Position numbers and translations under genes: made by a program | Shown here: piece after piece, positions 8,141-16,689 of the stretch | Layout: every line of letters starts with the position of its first letter | Numbering within the stretch: position 1 is the first letter of the stretch | Notes under the pieces: generated by a model | Told to the model about the DNA's origin: nothing | The model's database searches: none | The model's input: only the letters and a program-made list of their open reading frames with translations | Assembly (NCBI GenBank): GCA_902834555.1 | Contig: CADFJN010000019.1 | Span: 1-49,515, forward strand | Origin: Atopobiaceae bacterium | GTDB taxonomy: Bacteria > Actinomycetota > Coriobacteriia > Coriobacteriales > Atopobiaceae | Direction of reading: 5' to 3' | DNA: 49,515 nt

Positions 8141-8569
8141 ATGGAATCCAAGCTCAACCACCTTCTCGCCAATGTCACCGTCGAGTACCACAAGCTCCAG
8201 AACCTGCACTGGTACATCTCGGGCAGCGACTTCTTCCAGGTCCACGCAAAGCTCGAGGAGCTCTACGACGGCCTGCTCCCCATTGTCGACGACGTGGCAG
8301 AGACCATTCTTCAGCAGGGTGGCAAGCCCATCGCAAGCCTGGGAGAGGTTCTCTCAACGGCAAGCATCAAGGAGCGCGAGGATGGGCCCGTGCGCAGCGC
8401 TCAGGTCTTCGAGATTGTCCTTGCAGACTTCTCGGCGCTTCTCGACGAGGTGACCGCAATCAAGGTTGCCGCAGACGAGGAGAACAACCACCTGGTGAGC
8501 GCCCTCATGGATGACTACATCGCCAGCCTCTCCAAGACCATCTGGATGATTCGCCAGCAGCGCGCGTAG
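8141..8569 (+). CDS. dps: Dps-family ferritin-like DNA/iron protection protein
   Basis: 142 residues, ATG with AGGAGG 5-6 bases upstream. It has the Dps signature with all ferroxidase ligands: His23 (NLHW), His35, Asp50 and Glu54 in the standard spacing. It is slightly shorter than the usual 150-180 residues because the N-terminal DNA-binding tail is nearly absent. Dps dodecamers oxidise and store iron using peroxide and protect DNA. It is monocistronic between terminators. The short tail suggests it may not bind DNA itself. Confidence 0.9.
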   Translation: MESKLNHLLANVTVEYHKLQNLHWYISGSDFFQVHAKLEELYDGLLPIVDDVAETILQQGGKPIASLGEVLSTASIKEREDGPVRSAQVFEIVLADFSALLDEVTAIKVAADEENNHLVSALMDDYIASLSKTIWMIRQQRA

Positions 8570-8593
8570 CCGGCGAGAACGGTGCAACGCTTC

Positions 8594-8627
8594 GCAGGGC
8601 CGAGCCTCTCGGCCCTGCATTTTTCTT
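8594..8627 (+). terminator. Intrinsic terminator of dps
   Basis: GCAGGGCCGAG (8594-8604) pairs perfectly with CTCGGCCCTGC (8608-8618) around a 3-base loop, followed by ATTTTTCTTT. Confidence 0.9.
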
Positions 8628-8639
8628 TAGGGGTCGTAA

Positions 8640-8836
8640 GCCGCCTGCTTTGGGGTATAGAAAGGAAGTTCAAGTTGTCCTGGTATCTGATTTCCAAATG
8701 GTTAGCTATCGGAATTCCGTGTGGGAAGGTATCAATTCCGATTGCTACACTAGGAAAACGAGAGACATCCCTGTCTGCACTGCCCTCAGGTGGGTGGGGG
8801 AGGGGTTGTCGCACCACCAAGAGAGGGGAGACTCCA
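8640..8836 (+). promoter_or_regulatory. Leader of the amino-acid ABC operon with a 9-bp inverted repeat
   Basis: About 200 bases without a gene. ATCGGAATT at 8708-8716 and AATTCCGAT at 8734-8742 form a perfect 9-bp inverted repeat, 17 bases apart. It could be an operator or a leader stem. A G-rich run (8790-8808) lies upstream of the ribosome binding site GAGAGGGGAG. No known riboswitch or T-box motif is recognised. Confidence 0.35.
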
Positions 8837-9844
8837 ATGAAGTCACTTTCGAGCACTTCCGTGAGCCGTCGTCAGGCTATCCGCCTTGGCCTTGGCAGCG
8901 TTGCCGCTGCGGGTGTTGTTGCCCTTGCCGGCTGCACCGACACCAGCGCCGATTCCGCCGCTTCTAACAGCAGCTCCTCGTCGGCTTCCTCGACGAGCAC
9001 CGATTCCACCGCCTCGACCCAGATTGACAAGGATGCCTTCGACAGCCTGCTCGCCGCCGGCGACGTTGCCGATGACGCCACGGTCTCTGCGAGCGCCTGG
9101 GCCCAGAAGATTAAGGATGCTGGCAAGTTCCGTCTGGGCGGCGTCCAGACCTCCACGCTTTTTGCCTCGCTCGACGAGACGGACAACAAGCTCCGTGGCT
9201 TTGACGCCGGTCTTGCGCAGCTGCTCGTCCGCTACATCCTGGGTGACGAGTCCAAGTACGAGTTCACCAAGGTGACCTCGGACACGCGCGAGTCCGTCCT
9301 CCAGAACGACCAGGTCGACGCCGTCTTCGCCACGTACTCCATCACCGACAAGCGCAAGGAGGTCATCTCCTTCGCCGGTCCGTACTACTCCACGCAGCAG
9401 GGCATCCTCGTGCTTGCCGACAACTCGGACATCAACTCCGTCGATGACCTTGCCGGCAAGACCGTTGCTGCCCAGTCCGGCTCCACCGGCCCGAGCATCC
9501 TCGCCGAGTATGCGCCCACCGCGACCGTCCAGGAGTTCACCACCGACGAGGAGGCCCGCACCGCCCTCGAGCAGGGTCGTGTCGACGCCTACGTCATCGA
9601 TGCCACCATGCAGATGAGCTCCATCGTCAAGAACCCCGGCAAGTATCGCCTTGCCGGCGACTCCTTTGGTCCCGAGGACCCCTACGGCATTGGCCTGCAG
9701 CTCGACTCCGATGGGGTCACCTTCGTAAACACCTGGCTCAAGAAGATCGAGGACGAGGGCACCTGGGCTAAGCTGTGGAAGATCTGCATCGGTGACCGTA
9801 CCGGCATCGATAAGGTTCCCGAGCCGCCCGCGATTGGCGCCTAA
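8837..9844 (+). CDS. Polar amino-acid ABC transporter substrate-binding lipoprotein
   Basis: 335 residues. The N-terminus carries a twin-arginine motif (SRRQAIRLG, Arg11-Arg12), a hydrophobic stretch and a lipobox LAGC with Cys33, then a Ser/Thr-rich linker. The mature part is a family 3 solute-binding protein (GFDAGLAQLLV; DAVFATYSITDKRKEVISFAGPYY; GKTVAAQSGSTG). The family binds glutamate, glutamine or similar amino acids outside the membrane. The chosen ATG follows GAGAGGGGAG; a longer reading from 8582 would run through the dps terminator. It heads the importer operon. Tat export of a lipoprotein is inferred from the motif. Confidence 0.9.
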   Translation: MKSLSSTSVSRRQAIRLGLGSVAAAGVVALAGCTDTSADSAASNSSSSSASSTSTDSTASTQIDKDAFDSLLAAGDVADDATVSASAWAQKIKDAGKFRLGGVQTSTLFASLDETDNKLRGFDAGLAQLLVRYILGDESKYEFTKVTSDTRESVLQNDQVDAVFATYSITDKRKEVISFAGPYYSTQQGILVLADNSDINSVDDLAGKTVAAQSGSTGPSILAEYAPTATVQEFTTDEEARTALEQGRVDAYVIDATMQMSSIVKNPGKYRLAGDSFGPEDPYGIGLQLDSDGVTFVNTWLKKIEDEGTWAKLWKICIGDRTGIDKVPEPPAIGA

Positions 9845-9865
9845 CTCCAGGTAATGTCTGGTATG

Positions 9866-9896
9866 GGCCCTCTGCGTCGCAAAGGCGCAGGGGGCC
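9866..9896 (+). terminator. Intercistronic stem-loop after the binding-protein gene
   Basis: GGCCCTCTGCG (9866-9876) pairs, with one mismatch, with CGCAGGGGGCC (9886-9896), followed by TTGGTTGG. Such hairpins commonly give partial termination or mRNA protection, so that the binding protein is made in excess over the permeases. Confidence 0.55.
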
Positions 9897-9923
9897 TTGG
9901 TTGGTAATTGGAGAGGGGGAGCC

Positions 9924-10583
9924 TTGAGCATCTCGGAGCTTCTTGCTGAGTACGGGGACATGTACGTCCAAGCGCTTCTCGGCACGTGGTGGATGTCGCT
10001 TGTGTCGTTTGCTTTCGCCATGCTTCTGGCACTCATCATCACCGTGTTCCGCGTGTGTCCAATCAAGCCGCTGCGCGTGGTGGGTGACCTCTACGTGCAG
10101 ATATTCCGCAACATCCCAGGCGTTTCGCTCCTCATCATCCTGGTGTACGCGCTGCCGTACCTCAAGATCGTGATGGACTACCGCCTCTGCGTGATTGTCA
10201 CGGTGATTCTCGTTGCCTCGGCATTTGGGTCCGAGAACTTCATGAGTGGCATCAACACCATCGGCGTGGGGCAGATCGAGGCTGCGCGCTCGCTTGGCAT
10301 GGGCTTTGGCAAGATGCTGCGCTTGGTGGTCATCCCGCAGGCGCTTCGCTCGGCCGTGCTGCCCATGACCAACCTTGCCGTGGCCGTGCTGCTCACCACG
10401 GCCCTTGGCTCCCAGGTCCCGCTCTCTCCGCCCGAGCTTACGGGCCTCGTGTCTTACATCAACACGCGCACTGTCGGCGGCATCCTGCCCTTTGTTATCT
10501 CGGCCCTCATGTATGCGGGCACGGCGTTTGTGATTGGCGTCATTGGCAACGCCATTGACAAGAAGGTGAGGATCGTCCGATGA
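9924..10583 (+). CDS. Amino-acid ABC transporter permease 1
   Basis: 219 residues from a TTG start with GGAGAGGGGGA upstream. It is a family of about five membrane helices with the HisM/GlnP pattern and the EAA loop (EAARSLGMGFGKMLRLVVIPQALR, near 115-140) that contacts the ATPase. It forms the channel with permease 2. An in-frame TTG at 9897 would start inside the stem-loop and lacks a ribosome binding site. It overlaps the next gene by ATGA. Confidence 0.9.
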   Translation: MSISELLAEYGDMYVQALLGTWWMSLVSFAFAMLLALIITVFRVCPIKPLRVVGDLYVQIFRNIPGVSLLIILVYALPYLKIVMDYRLCVIVTVILVASAFGSENFMSGINTIGVGQIEAARSLGMGFGKMLRLVVIPQALRSAVLPMTNLAVAVLLTTALGSQVPLSPPELTGLVSYINTRTVGGILPFVISALMYAGTAFVIGVIGNAIDKKVRIVR

Positions 10584-11428
10584 GCGCAACCAACTCCACC
10601 TCCATGCGTGACGCGCTGTACGAGGCGCCCGGTCCTCACACCCGCAGGCGCATCCGCTTCTGGACGGCCATCTCGCTGGTGCTTGTCGCTGTGGGTATTG
10701 GCCTTATCGTCAGGCGCTTCTACGTGACGGGGCAGCTCGCCCCGCGCTACTGGGAGCTCTTTACGCGCTCGACCACGTGGATCTTCCTCGGCAAGGGCTT
10801 CCTGGGCACCATAGAGGTCTCGCTCATGGCAGGCCTTATCGCCATCGTGCTGGGCTTCCTTCTCATGCTGGGGCGCATGAGCTCGTCTCGCGTGCTCTCC
10901 GGCATCTGCCGCGTGATCATCAACTTCTTCCGTGGCGTCCCGAGCCTGCTCCTCATCTACTTCTTCTTCCTGGTGGTCCCCACCTACGGCGTGAAGATGA
11001 GCTCGTTCTGGATGATCACACTGCCGGTTGGCCTTGCCGCCTCCGGCGTTCTTGCCGAGGTCTTCCGCGGTGGCATGAACGCCGTTCCCAAGGGGCAGTC
11101 TGAGGCCGCGTACTCGCTGGGCATGCGCAAGATGAAGGTCACGATGAAGATCGTGTTCCCGCAGGCCGTGCGCTACGTGATCCCCTCGCTCATCTCGCAG
11201 CTTGTCGTTGTGGTGAAGGACACCACAGTTGCGTACGTGGTGAGCTTCCCCGATATGCTGCAGAACGCGCGCGTGCTCATCACTAACTACGACGCGCTTG
11301 TCTCGGTGTACTTTGTCGTCGCGATTCTCTATATCCTGGTGAACTACGCTATCAACCACCTGGCGGTGTCGCTGGCGCGTCGCTCCGGCACGAGCATCAT
11401 CTCCCGCACGAGCGAGAATCCCGTCTAG
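10580..11428 (+). CDS. Amino-acid ABC transporter permease 2
   Basis: 282 residues, longer than permease 1 because of a ~60-residue N-terminal cytoplasmic part and one extra helix. The EAA loop appears as SEAAYSLGMRKMKVTMKIVFPQAVR near 175-200. It overlaps permease 1 (ATGA), indicating coupled translation. Like other family members it should form a heterodimer with permease 1 for uptake of a polar amino acid. Confidence 0.9.
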   Translation: MSATNSTSMRDALYEAPGPHTRRRIRFWTAISLVLVAVGIGLIVRRFYVTGQLAPRYWELFTRSTTWIFLGKGFLGTIEVSLMAGLIAIVLGFLLMLGRMSSSRVLSGICRVIINFFRGVPSLLLIYFFFLVVPTYGVKMSSFWMITLPVGLAASGVLAEVFRGGMNAVPKGQSEAAYSLGMRKMKVTMKIVFPQAVRYVIPSLISQLVVVVKDTTVAYVVSFPDMLQNARVLITNYDALVSVYFVVAILYILVNYAINHLAVSLARRSGTSIISRTSENPV

Positions 11429-11443
11429 CCAAAGGAGGCTACG

Positions 11444-12220
11444 TTGACACAGACGCAAACCGGCGAGGCGCTCGCCGCAGAGGGCACCCCCGTCATCGAG
11501 CTTCGCCACGTGGACAAGCACTTTGGCAGCCTCCACGTGCTCAAGGACATTAACCTCAAAGTTGGCAAGGGCGAGGTCGTCGTGGTTATCGGCCCTTCGG
11601 GCTCGGGCAAGTCCACGCTTTGTCGCACCATCAACAGGCTTGAGACCATCGACTCCGGCGAGGTTCTCATCGAGGGCAAGCCGCTCCCGCAGGAGGGCAA
11701 GGAGCTTGCCGCCACGCGCGCCGAGATTGGCATGGTCTTCCAGTCCTTCAACCTCTTTGCGCACCGCTCGATCATCGACAACGTGACCATGGGCCCCGTC
11801 GAGGTGCTTGGCGTGCCGCGCGACAAGGCCCGTGAGGAGGGCATGGAGCTCCTGCGCCGCGTTGGCGTGGCCGAGCAGGCCGAGAAGATGCCGGCCCAGC
11901 TCTCCGGCGGCCAGCAGCAGCGCGTGGCCATCGCGAGGTCTTTGGCCATGCATCCCAAGGCGATGCTCTTTGACGAGCCCACCTCGGCGCTCGACCCCGA
12001 GATGATCAACGAGGTCCTGGACGTCATGGTGGAGCTTGCGCGCGGCGGCATGACCATGGTCGTGGTCACGCACGAGATGGGCTTTGCTCGCCGCGTGAGC
12101 GACCGCGTGGTCTTCATGGCCGATGGTGCCATCATCGAGGAGGGCAAGCCCGACGAGTTCTTCGGGCGCCCCACAACCGAGCGCGCCCGCGAGTTCCTCG
12201 ACTCCATCAAGGGCCACTAG
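11444..12220 (+). CDS. Amino-acid ABC transporter ATP-binding protein
   Basis: 258 residues from a TTG start behind AAAGGAGG. It has Walker A GPSGSGKS (near 45-52), Q-loop in VFQSFNLFAH, ABC signature LSGGQQQR, Walker B MLFDEPTSALD and the switch His in VTHEMG. It closely fits the GlnQ/HisP/GluA class that powers polar amino-acid uptake. It is the last gene of the four-gene importer operon (binding protein, two permeases, ATPase). The exact substrate (glutamate, glutamine, cystine or other) is not determined. Confidence 0.94.
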   Translation: MTQTQTGEALAAEGTPVIELRHVDKHFGSLHVLKDINLKVGKGEVVVVIGPSGSGKSTLCRTINRLETIDSGEVLIEGKPLPQEGKELAATRAEIGMVFQSFNLFAHRSIIDNVTMGPVEVLGVPRDKAREEGMELLRRVGVAEQAEKMPAQLSGGQQQRVAIARSLAMHPKAMLFDEPTSALDPEMINEVLDVMVELARGGMTMVVVTHEMGFARRVSDRVVFMADGAIIEEGKPDEFFGRPTTERAREFLDSIKGH

Positions 12221-12249
12221 GGACGCTTGGCGGTTGGTGGCGCGTGGCG

Positions 12250-12277
12250 CCCGAAGGCCACTCTCGTGCGGGTTTTT
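12250..12277 (+). terminator. Weak terminator-like hairpin after the importer operon
   Basis: CCCG/CGGG outer stem with an inner CAC-TCTC-GTG hairpin and a bulge, followed by TTTTT (12273-12277). It is the only T-run hairpin found downstream of the ATPase gene. Confidence 0.4.
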
Positions 12278-12325
12278 CTCGATAACCCACGCTCGGCGTC
12301 GTTTTGGTGCCGGAGCGTTTACTTT

Positions 12326-12424
12326 GTACGTACTTGCTGCCAAAACGTGCCTTCCGGCGGCGAAATGTCGCCGGAGAGCCCCTTCCGTACGTAGTTGCTG
12401 CCAAAACGTGCCTTCCGGCGGCGA
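12326..12424. repeat. 38-bp direct repeat pair with 61-bp period
   Basis: Copy 1 (12326-12363) and copy 2 (12387-12424) share GTACGTA-N-TTGCTGCCAAAACG and the following CCTTCCGGCGGCGA with a single mismatch. The part between contains a small hairpin (TCCGGCG with CGCCGGA). The 370-base gap 12221-12588 holds only this repeat and the weak terminator; no gene is seen apart from short shadow frames. Confidence 0.75.
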
Positions 12425-12588
12425 GACGACGCCCGAGCGCCTTAAGGCTCCGGAACTCTCACCTGCTCCACGAGGCCTCCATGCTGCGGAGGCTTGCCGT
12501 ATGCCACCCTCCCATTTGGGTAGACATGTGGTCGTTGGCTATTCAGCGGACACGCGGCCGCAATGGGTGCGTTAGCGATAGGGGAGAC

Positions 12589-12999
12589 ATGGCACAGGGC
12601 GACTTTAACCGTAAGGCGCAGCAGTTTATGAACGGGCGCCGTGGACCAGACGACCTCGCCAACCTCTGCGTGTGGGTTGCCGTCATTCTCGTCCTCGTCG
12701 ACCTGTTTGCGCACCTCGGCTGGCTCAGCTGCCTCTCCATTGCGCTTGTTGTCTATGCGGTCTGGCGCATGTGCTCCAAGAACGTCTACGCGCGCATGAA
12801 CGAGAACGACTCCTTCCTCAAAGCGCTGGGGCCCGTGAGGCCGTGGCTGCAAAACCCCGGCCACGCGGCCCACGAGCTGCGCACCTACAAGCACGCAAAG
12901 TGTCCCTCATGCGGGCAGAAGGTCCGCGTGCCGCGAGGGAAGGGCAAGCTGCGTGTGACTTGCCCAAAGTGTCACGAGAAGTTCGAGGTCAAGTCCTAG
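12589..12999 (+). CDS. Zinc-ribbon membrane protein, unknown function
   Basis: 136 residues, ATG with GGGGAG just upstream. A basic N-terminus leads to two membrane helices (about 25-40 and 43-60). A C-terminal zinc ribbon has Cys105, Cys108, Cys125 and Cys128 (CPSCG...CPKCH), resembling the ribbon of bacterial MJ0042-type zinc fingers. The ribbon should face the cytoplasm. A longer frame from 12304 would translate the repeat region and is rejected. Role unknown; the short distance to coaE (71 bases) may mean cotranscription. Confidence 0.75.
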   Translation: MAQGDFNRKAQQFMNGRRGPDDLANLCVWVAVILVLVDLFAHLGWLSCLSIALVVYAVWRMCSKNVYARMNENDSFLKALGPVRPWLQNPGHAAHELRTYKHAKCPSCGQKVRVPRGKGKLRVTCPKCHEKFEVKS

Positions 13000-13070
13000 C
13001 TGACGTGCGCCCCTCGGCGTGCGATGATGGTATCCCTTGAACGTACTCAAATCGCAGCTGGAGGCATCCT

Positions 13071-13715
13071 GTGTACAAGGTATTTCTCGCCGGCGGCATT
13101 GCCTCGGGCAAGTCGACTGTTGCCCGGATTCTTGAGGGGCTGGGGGCTTCGCGCATAGACCTCGACCAGGTCTCGCGGAGTGTTCTCTCGCCGAGAAGTG
13201 CCTGCTCGGCCGCAGTTGCCAAGGCCTTTGGAGAGGACCTCGTCAATCCTGTGACCGGCGAGATGAACCGAGCGCTTCTCGCCAGGCGGGCGTTTGCCAC
13301 GCCCGAGGGTGGAGCGCGCCTCGAGGCCATCGAGCTGCCGTTTATCTCAGATGCGCTTTCCCGTGTGCTTGAGGAAGAGGAGCGTGCTGACGTTGCCCCC
13401 GTCTGCGTGATTGAGGTTCCGCTACTTGACCGCGTGGAGGCCATGCTCTCGCAGGTGGATGAAGTGCTCTGCGTGGTTGCGCCGTTGGACATACGTCGCG
13501 TGCGGGCGCAAGGACGTGGCATGGATCCAGCAGATTTTGACCGTCGAGTTGCCCTGCAGCCGTCCGATGAGTACCTTCGATTCCACGCGGACGTCGTGTT
13601 TAACAATGTTGGGGACGAGAAAGACCTGGCTTTGCAGGTCCAAACGTGGTGGGATGCGCGTGAGCGCGACGGTTGGGGGCGCCTCTCGACGCATGGGGAT
13701 GGGGCCCTGCGATGA
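13071..13715 (+). CDS. coaE: Dephospho-CoA kinase
   Basis: 214 residues from a GTG start behind GGAGG. It has P-loop GGIASGKS at 8-15, the acceptor-binding IDLDQVSR near 34-41, an IEVPLLD motif near 115 and the lid region near 145. CoaE phosphorylates the ribose 3'-OH of dephospho-CoA, the final step of coenzyme A synthesis. Length is normal (about 200). Its TGA stop overlaps the ATG of the lytic transglycosylase (ATGA), so the two are coupled. Confidence 0.9.
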   Translation: MYKVFLAGGIASGKSTVARILEGLGASRIDLDQVSRSVLSPRSACSAAVAKAFGEDLVNPVTGEMNRALLARRAFATPEGGARLEAIELPFISDALSRVLEEEERADVAPVCVIEVPLLDRVEAMLSQVDEVLCVVAPLDIRRVRAQGRGMDPADFDRRVALQPSDEYLRFHADVVFNNVGDEKDLALQVQTWWDARERDGWGRLSTHGDGALR

Positions 13716-14359
13716 GTTCGCGCACTTCCCGCACGCGGGAAAGGCACCCTCGCGCGCGGCGTCGTCGCACGCGAGGCCACGGTTTCTGGCGCTGGTATCG
13801 CGTGGTGCCGCTCGTACTTGTCAGTGTGGTGGCCATTGCGTGTGCCATTCTTGCGGCTACGCCCACGACGCTCGCCAGGAGGACGCTCTATCCCGTGAAC
13901 CACGCACAGGACATCCAGGCTTCAGCGGAGCGCCACAGCGTTGACCCACTGCTGGTTGCTGCGGTTATCAAGTGTGAATCTGGCTGGGACGAGAACGCAC
14001 AGTCTAAGGCCGGTGCTGTTGGCCTCATGCAGGTTATGCCGCAGACCTCGTCGGAACTTGCGCGCATGGGTCTGGTCGATTCTGGAGCCTATGATCCCTC
14101 AAACCTTCTCGACCCGGCAACGAACATCGAATACGGCACTGCCTACCTTGCGTTTCTCGAGAAGAACCTCTCTTCGACAGACCAGGTGATCGCTGCGTAC
14201 AACGCTGGCATGGGGAAGGTCGAGGAGTGGATTGCCCAGCCTGGGGAACTTGCCGATAACATCACTTATTCTGAGACACGCGAGTATCTGCGGCGCGTGA
14301 GCGAGGCCTACCGGGGGTATCGCGACAGCTATCCAAATGGTCTGGTAGTGGAGCAGTAG
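13712..14359 (+). CDS. Membrane-anchored lytic transglycosylase (SLT family)
   Basis: 215 residues. A strongly basic cytoplasmic head (1-30) leads to one membrane helix (31-50), then an SLT domain (about 62-205) with the catalytic Glu89 in CESGW, GLMQVMP at 104-110, NIEYGTAYL and AAYNAG. It cleaves peptidoglycan glycan strands outside the membrane without hydrolysis. Its start overlaps the coaE stop; an in-frame ATG at 13673 would lie well inside coaE. The head is unusually Arg-rich. Confidence 0.92.
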   Translation: MSSRTSRTRERHPRARRRRTRGHGFWRWYRVVPLVLVSVVAIACAILAATPTTLARRTLYPVNHAQDIQASAERHSVDPLLVAAVIKCESGWDENAQSKAGAVGLMQVMPQTSSELARMGLVDSGAYDPSNLLDPATNIEYGTAYLAFLEKNLSSTDQVIAAYNAGMGKVEEWIAQPGELADNITYSETREYLRRVSEAYRGYRDSYPNGLVVEQ

Positions 14360-14417
14360 TCCTGGAATATCGGGCCTTCGGCGCGTTCTAGAAATACTCC
14401 GCAAATACCTAGAAATA

Positions 14418-14438
14418 GAACAAGCGTTCTGTTATACT
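14418..14438 (+). promoter_or_regulatory. LexA SOS box and -10 element of uvrB
   Basis: GAAC-AAGC-GTTC at 14418-14429 fits the Gram-positive/actinobacterial LexA operator GAAC-N4-GTTC exactly. TATACT at 14433-14438 is a good -10 element just downstream, so bound LexA would block the promoter. Start codon 26 bases further on. Confidence 0.85.
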
Positions 14439-14463
14439 CTGGCTCCAGGGAAAGGAGAAGGCT

Positions 14464-16689
14464 ATGGCGGAACCATCAAACTCGGGAGAACGCTTTGGCG
14501 GAGAACTCAAGCGCTTTGGCGTTGAGCAGGCTGGCACCCCGTTCAAGGTTGTCTCGCCCTTCGAGCCCGCAGGAGACCAGCCGCAGGCTATCGAGAAGCT
14601 CGCTCATGGCGTTGAGGAAGGCCTGCGCTACCAGACGCTCATGGGCGTTACCGGTTCGGGCAAGACGTTCACCATGGCCAAGACCATTGAGGCGGTCCAG
14701 CGCCCCACGCTCATCATGGAGCCCAACAAAACGCTTGCCGCGCAGGTGGCCAGTGAGATGCGCGAGCTCTTCCCCAACAACGCAGTGGTCTACTTCGTGA
14801 GCTACTACGACTACTACCAGCCAGAGGCCTACGTTCCCCAGAGTGACACCTATATCGAGAAGGACGCTTCCATCAATGAGGAGGTCGAGAAGCTGCGCCA
14901 CCAGGCCACCTCGAGCCTGCTCTCGCGTCGCGACGTAATCGTGGTGGCGTCTGTCTCGTGCATATACGGCATTGGTAGCCCCCAGGACTACGCTGGTCTT
15001 GCGCCCAACGTGGACAAGGAGGTCCCGCTTGAGCGCGATGATCTCATTAAGAACCTCATAGACATCCAGTACGACAGAAACGACTACGACCTCCAACGTG
15101 GCACTTTCCGCGTGCGTGGTGACACGGTGGACGTTTTCCCGCCCTATGCCGAGAACCCCCTGCGCATCTCGTTCTTTGGAGACGAGGTCGAGCAGATCGC
15201 CGAGGTGGACAACATGACAGGGGAGGTTGTGCGCGAGTTTGACGCCATTCCCATCTGGCCTGCCTCACACTACGTCACGGAGCGTCCCAAGATCACCCAC
15301 GCCTTGAAGACCATCTCCGAGGAGCTTGAGCAGCGCGTGGCCGAGCTCAAGGCAAACAACATGCTGCTGGAGGCTGAGAGGCTCTCGCAACGCACCGCAT
15401 ATGACCTCGAGATGCTCGAGAACATGGGCTACTGCAATGGCATCGAGAACTACTCGCGCCACCTTGACGGTCGCGCTCCCGGCGAGCCCCCCTACACGCT
15501 CATCGACTACTTCCCTAAGGACATGCTCTGCATTATCGACGAGAGCCACGTGACGGTCCCGCAGATTCGTGGCATGCACGAGGGGGATCGCTCGCGAAAG
15601 GTCACGCTTGTCGAGCATGGCTTCCGCCTTCCCTCGGCGCTGGACAACAGGCCGTTGCGCTTCGACGAGTTCGAGGCGCGCATTCCGCAGTTCATCTACG
15701 TCTCGGCTACGCCGGGAGACTACGAGGAATCAGTGACTCAGCAGGAGGTGGAGCAGATCATCCGTCCTACCGGCCTTCTCGACCCAAAGATTGAGGTACG
15801 GCCGGTCCATGGGCAGATTGATGACCTCATCTCCGAGATCCGCGAGCGCGTGGGGCGCCACGAGCGCGTGCTAGTGACCACGCTCACCAAGCGCATGGCA
15901 GAAGACCTCACCGACCACCTCTTGGACGAGGGGTTCCGCGTCAACTACATGCACTCGGACACCGCCACGCTTGATCGCGTGGACATCATCCGGGACCTGC
16001 GCGAGGGAAAGATCGACGTGCTCGTGGGCATCAACCTCCTGAGAGAGGGGCTCGACATACCCGAGGTCTCGCTCGTTGCCATCCTCGACGCTGACAAGGA
16101 AGGCTTCCTCAGAAACCGCCGCTCGCTCATCCAGACCATGGGACGCGCTGCCCGTAACGTCTCGGGCGAGGTCATCATGTATGCCGATGAGATAACAGAC
16201 TCCATGCGCGAGGCAATCGACGAGACGCGCAGGCGCCGTGCCCTCCAGGAGAAGTTCAACGAGGAGCACCACATCGAGCCCCAGACGGTACGCAAGGCAA
16301 TCAATGACATCTCTGGTTTCCTCGCCGAGGCCGAGGCCAACGTGGGAAAGCGCAAACGTAAGGATGGGGCCTTCTATACCGCCTCGGGAGAGGGGGCAGA
16401 GGAGCAGGGTGCTCCTGCAGAGGTGTCCACGGCAGAGGCGGTCGCCGCCGAGCTCTCCAAGCTCCCCCGTGAGGAGGTCATGCGGGTCATCGCCTCGCTC
16501 GAGGAAGAGATGGCCACCGCCTCTGCGAACATGGAGTACGAACAGGCGGCTCGCATTCGTGACCAGCTCGTCGAACTCAAGAGCCAATTTGAGGGAACGA
16601 GTGAGGAAGAGGTCATGAAGCGTCTCAAGGCAGGCGCAAGAAAGGGGAGCGCCCACGCGACGCGACGCAAGTACCGCGGGAAGCACTGA
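14464..16689 (+). CDS. uvrB: Excinuclease ABC subunit B
   Basis: 741 residues, ATG behind AAAGGAG. It has Walker A GVTGSGKT (near 60-67), the beta-hairpin region SYYDYYQPEAYVP near 113-125, DEAD-like DESH, helicase motifs V/VI (GINLLREGLDIP; QTMGRAARN) and a C-terminal UVR motif (about 685-720) for UvrC/UvrA contact. UvrB loads at DNA lesions with UvrA and positions UvrC for incision. A ~40-residue linker between the helicase core and UVR motif is normal. It is controlled by the SOS box upstream and is followed by the orphan PTS IIB. Confidence 0.97.
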   Translation: MAEPSNSGERFGGELKRFGVEQAGTPFKVVSPFEPAGDQPQAIEKLAHGVEEGLRYQTLMGVTGSGKTFTMAKTIEAVQRPTLIMEPNKTLAAQVASEMRELFPNNAVVYFVSYYDYYQPEAYVPQSDTYIEKDASINEEVEKLRHQATSSLLSRRDVIVVASVSCIYGIGSPQDYAGLAPNVDKEVPLERDDLIKNLIDIQYDRNDYDLQRGTFRVRGDTVDVFPPYAENPLRISFFGDEVEQIAEVDNMTGEVVREFDAIPIWPASHYVTERPKITHALKTISEELEQRVAELKANNMLLEAERLSQRTAYDLEMLENMGYCNGIENYSRHLDGRAPGEPPYTLIDYFPKDMLCIIDESHVTVPQIRGMHEGDRSRKVTLVEHGFRLPSALDNRPLRFDEFEARIPQFIYVSATPGDYEESVTQQEVEQIIRPTGLLDPKIEVRPVHGQIDDLISEIRERVGRHERVLVTTLTKRMAEDLTDHLLDEGFRVNYMHSDTATLDRVDIIRDLREGKIDVLVGINLLREGLDIPEVSLVAILDADKEGFLRNRRSLIQTMGRAARNVSGEVIMYADEITDSMREAIDETRRRRALQEKFNEEHHIEPQTVRKAINDISGFLAEAEANVGKRKRKDGAFYTASGEGAEEQGAPAEVSTAEAVAAELSKLPREEVMRVIASLEEEMATASANMEYEQAARIRDQLVELKSQFEGTSEEEVMKRLKAGARKGSAHATRRKYRGKH

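Noticed and set aside
8640..8836. T-box leader for the amino-acid importer
   Set aside because: No T-box core sequence, specifier hairpin or terminator/antiterminator pair found.
10454..12343. 629-codon minus-strand frame across the permease and ATPase genes
   Set aside because: His/Arg/Asp-rich antisense frame of a well-matched ABC importer; no recognisable domain or ribosome binding site.
12326..12424. CRISPR array
   Set aside because: Only two repeat copies and the spacer is shorter than the repeat; no cas genes nearby.
12304..12588. Upstream extension of the zinc-ribbon gene
   Set aside because: It would translate the direct repeat region with no family similarity and no ribosome binding site at its start; ATG 12589 is better.
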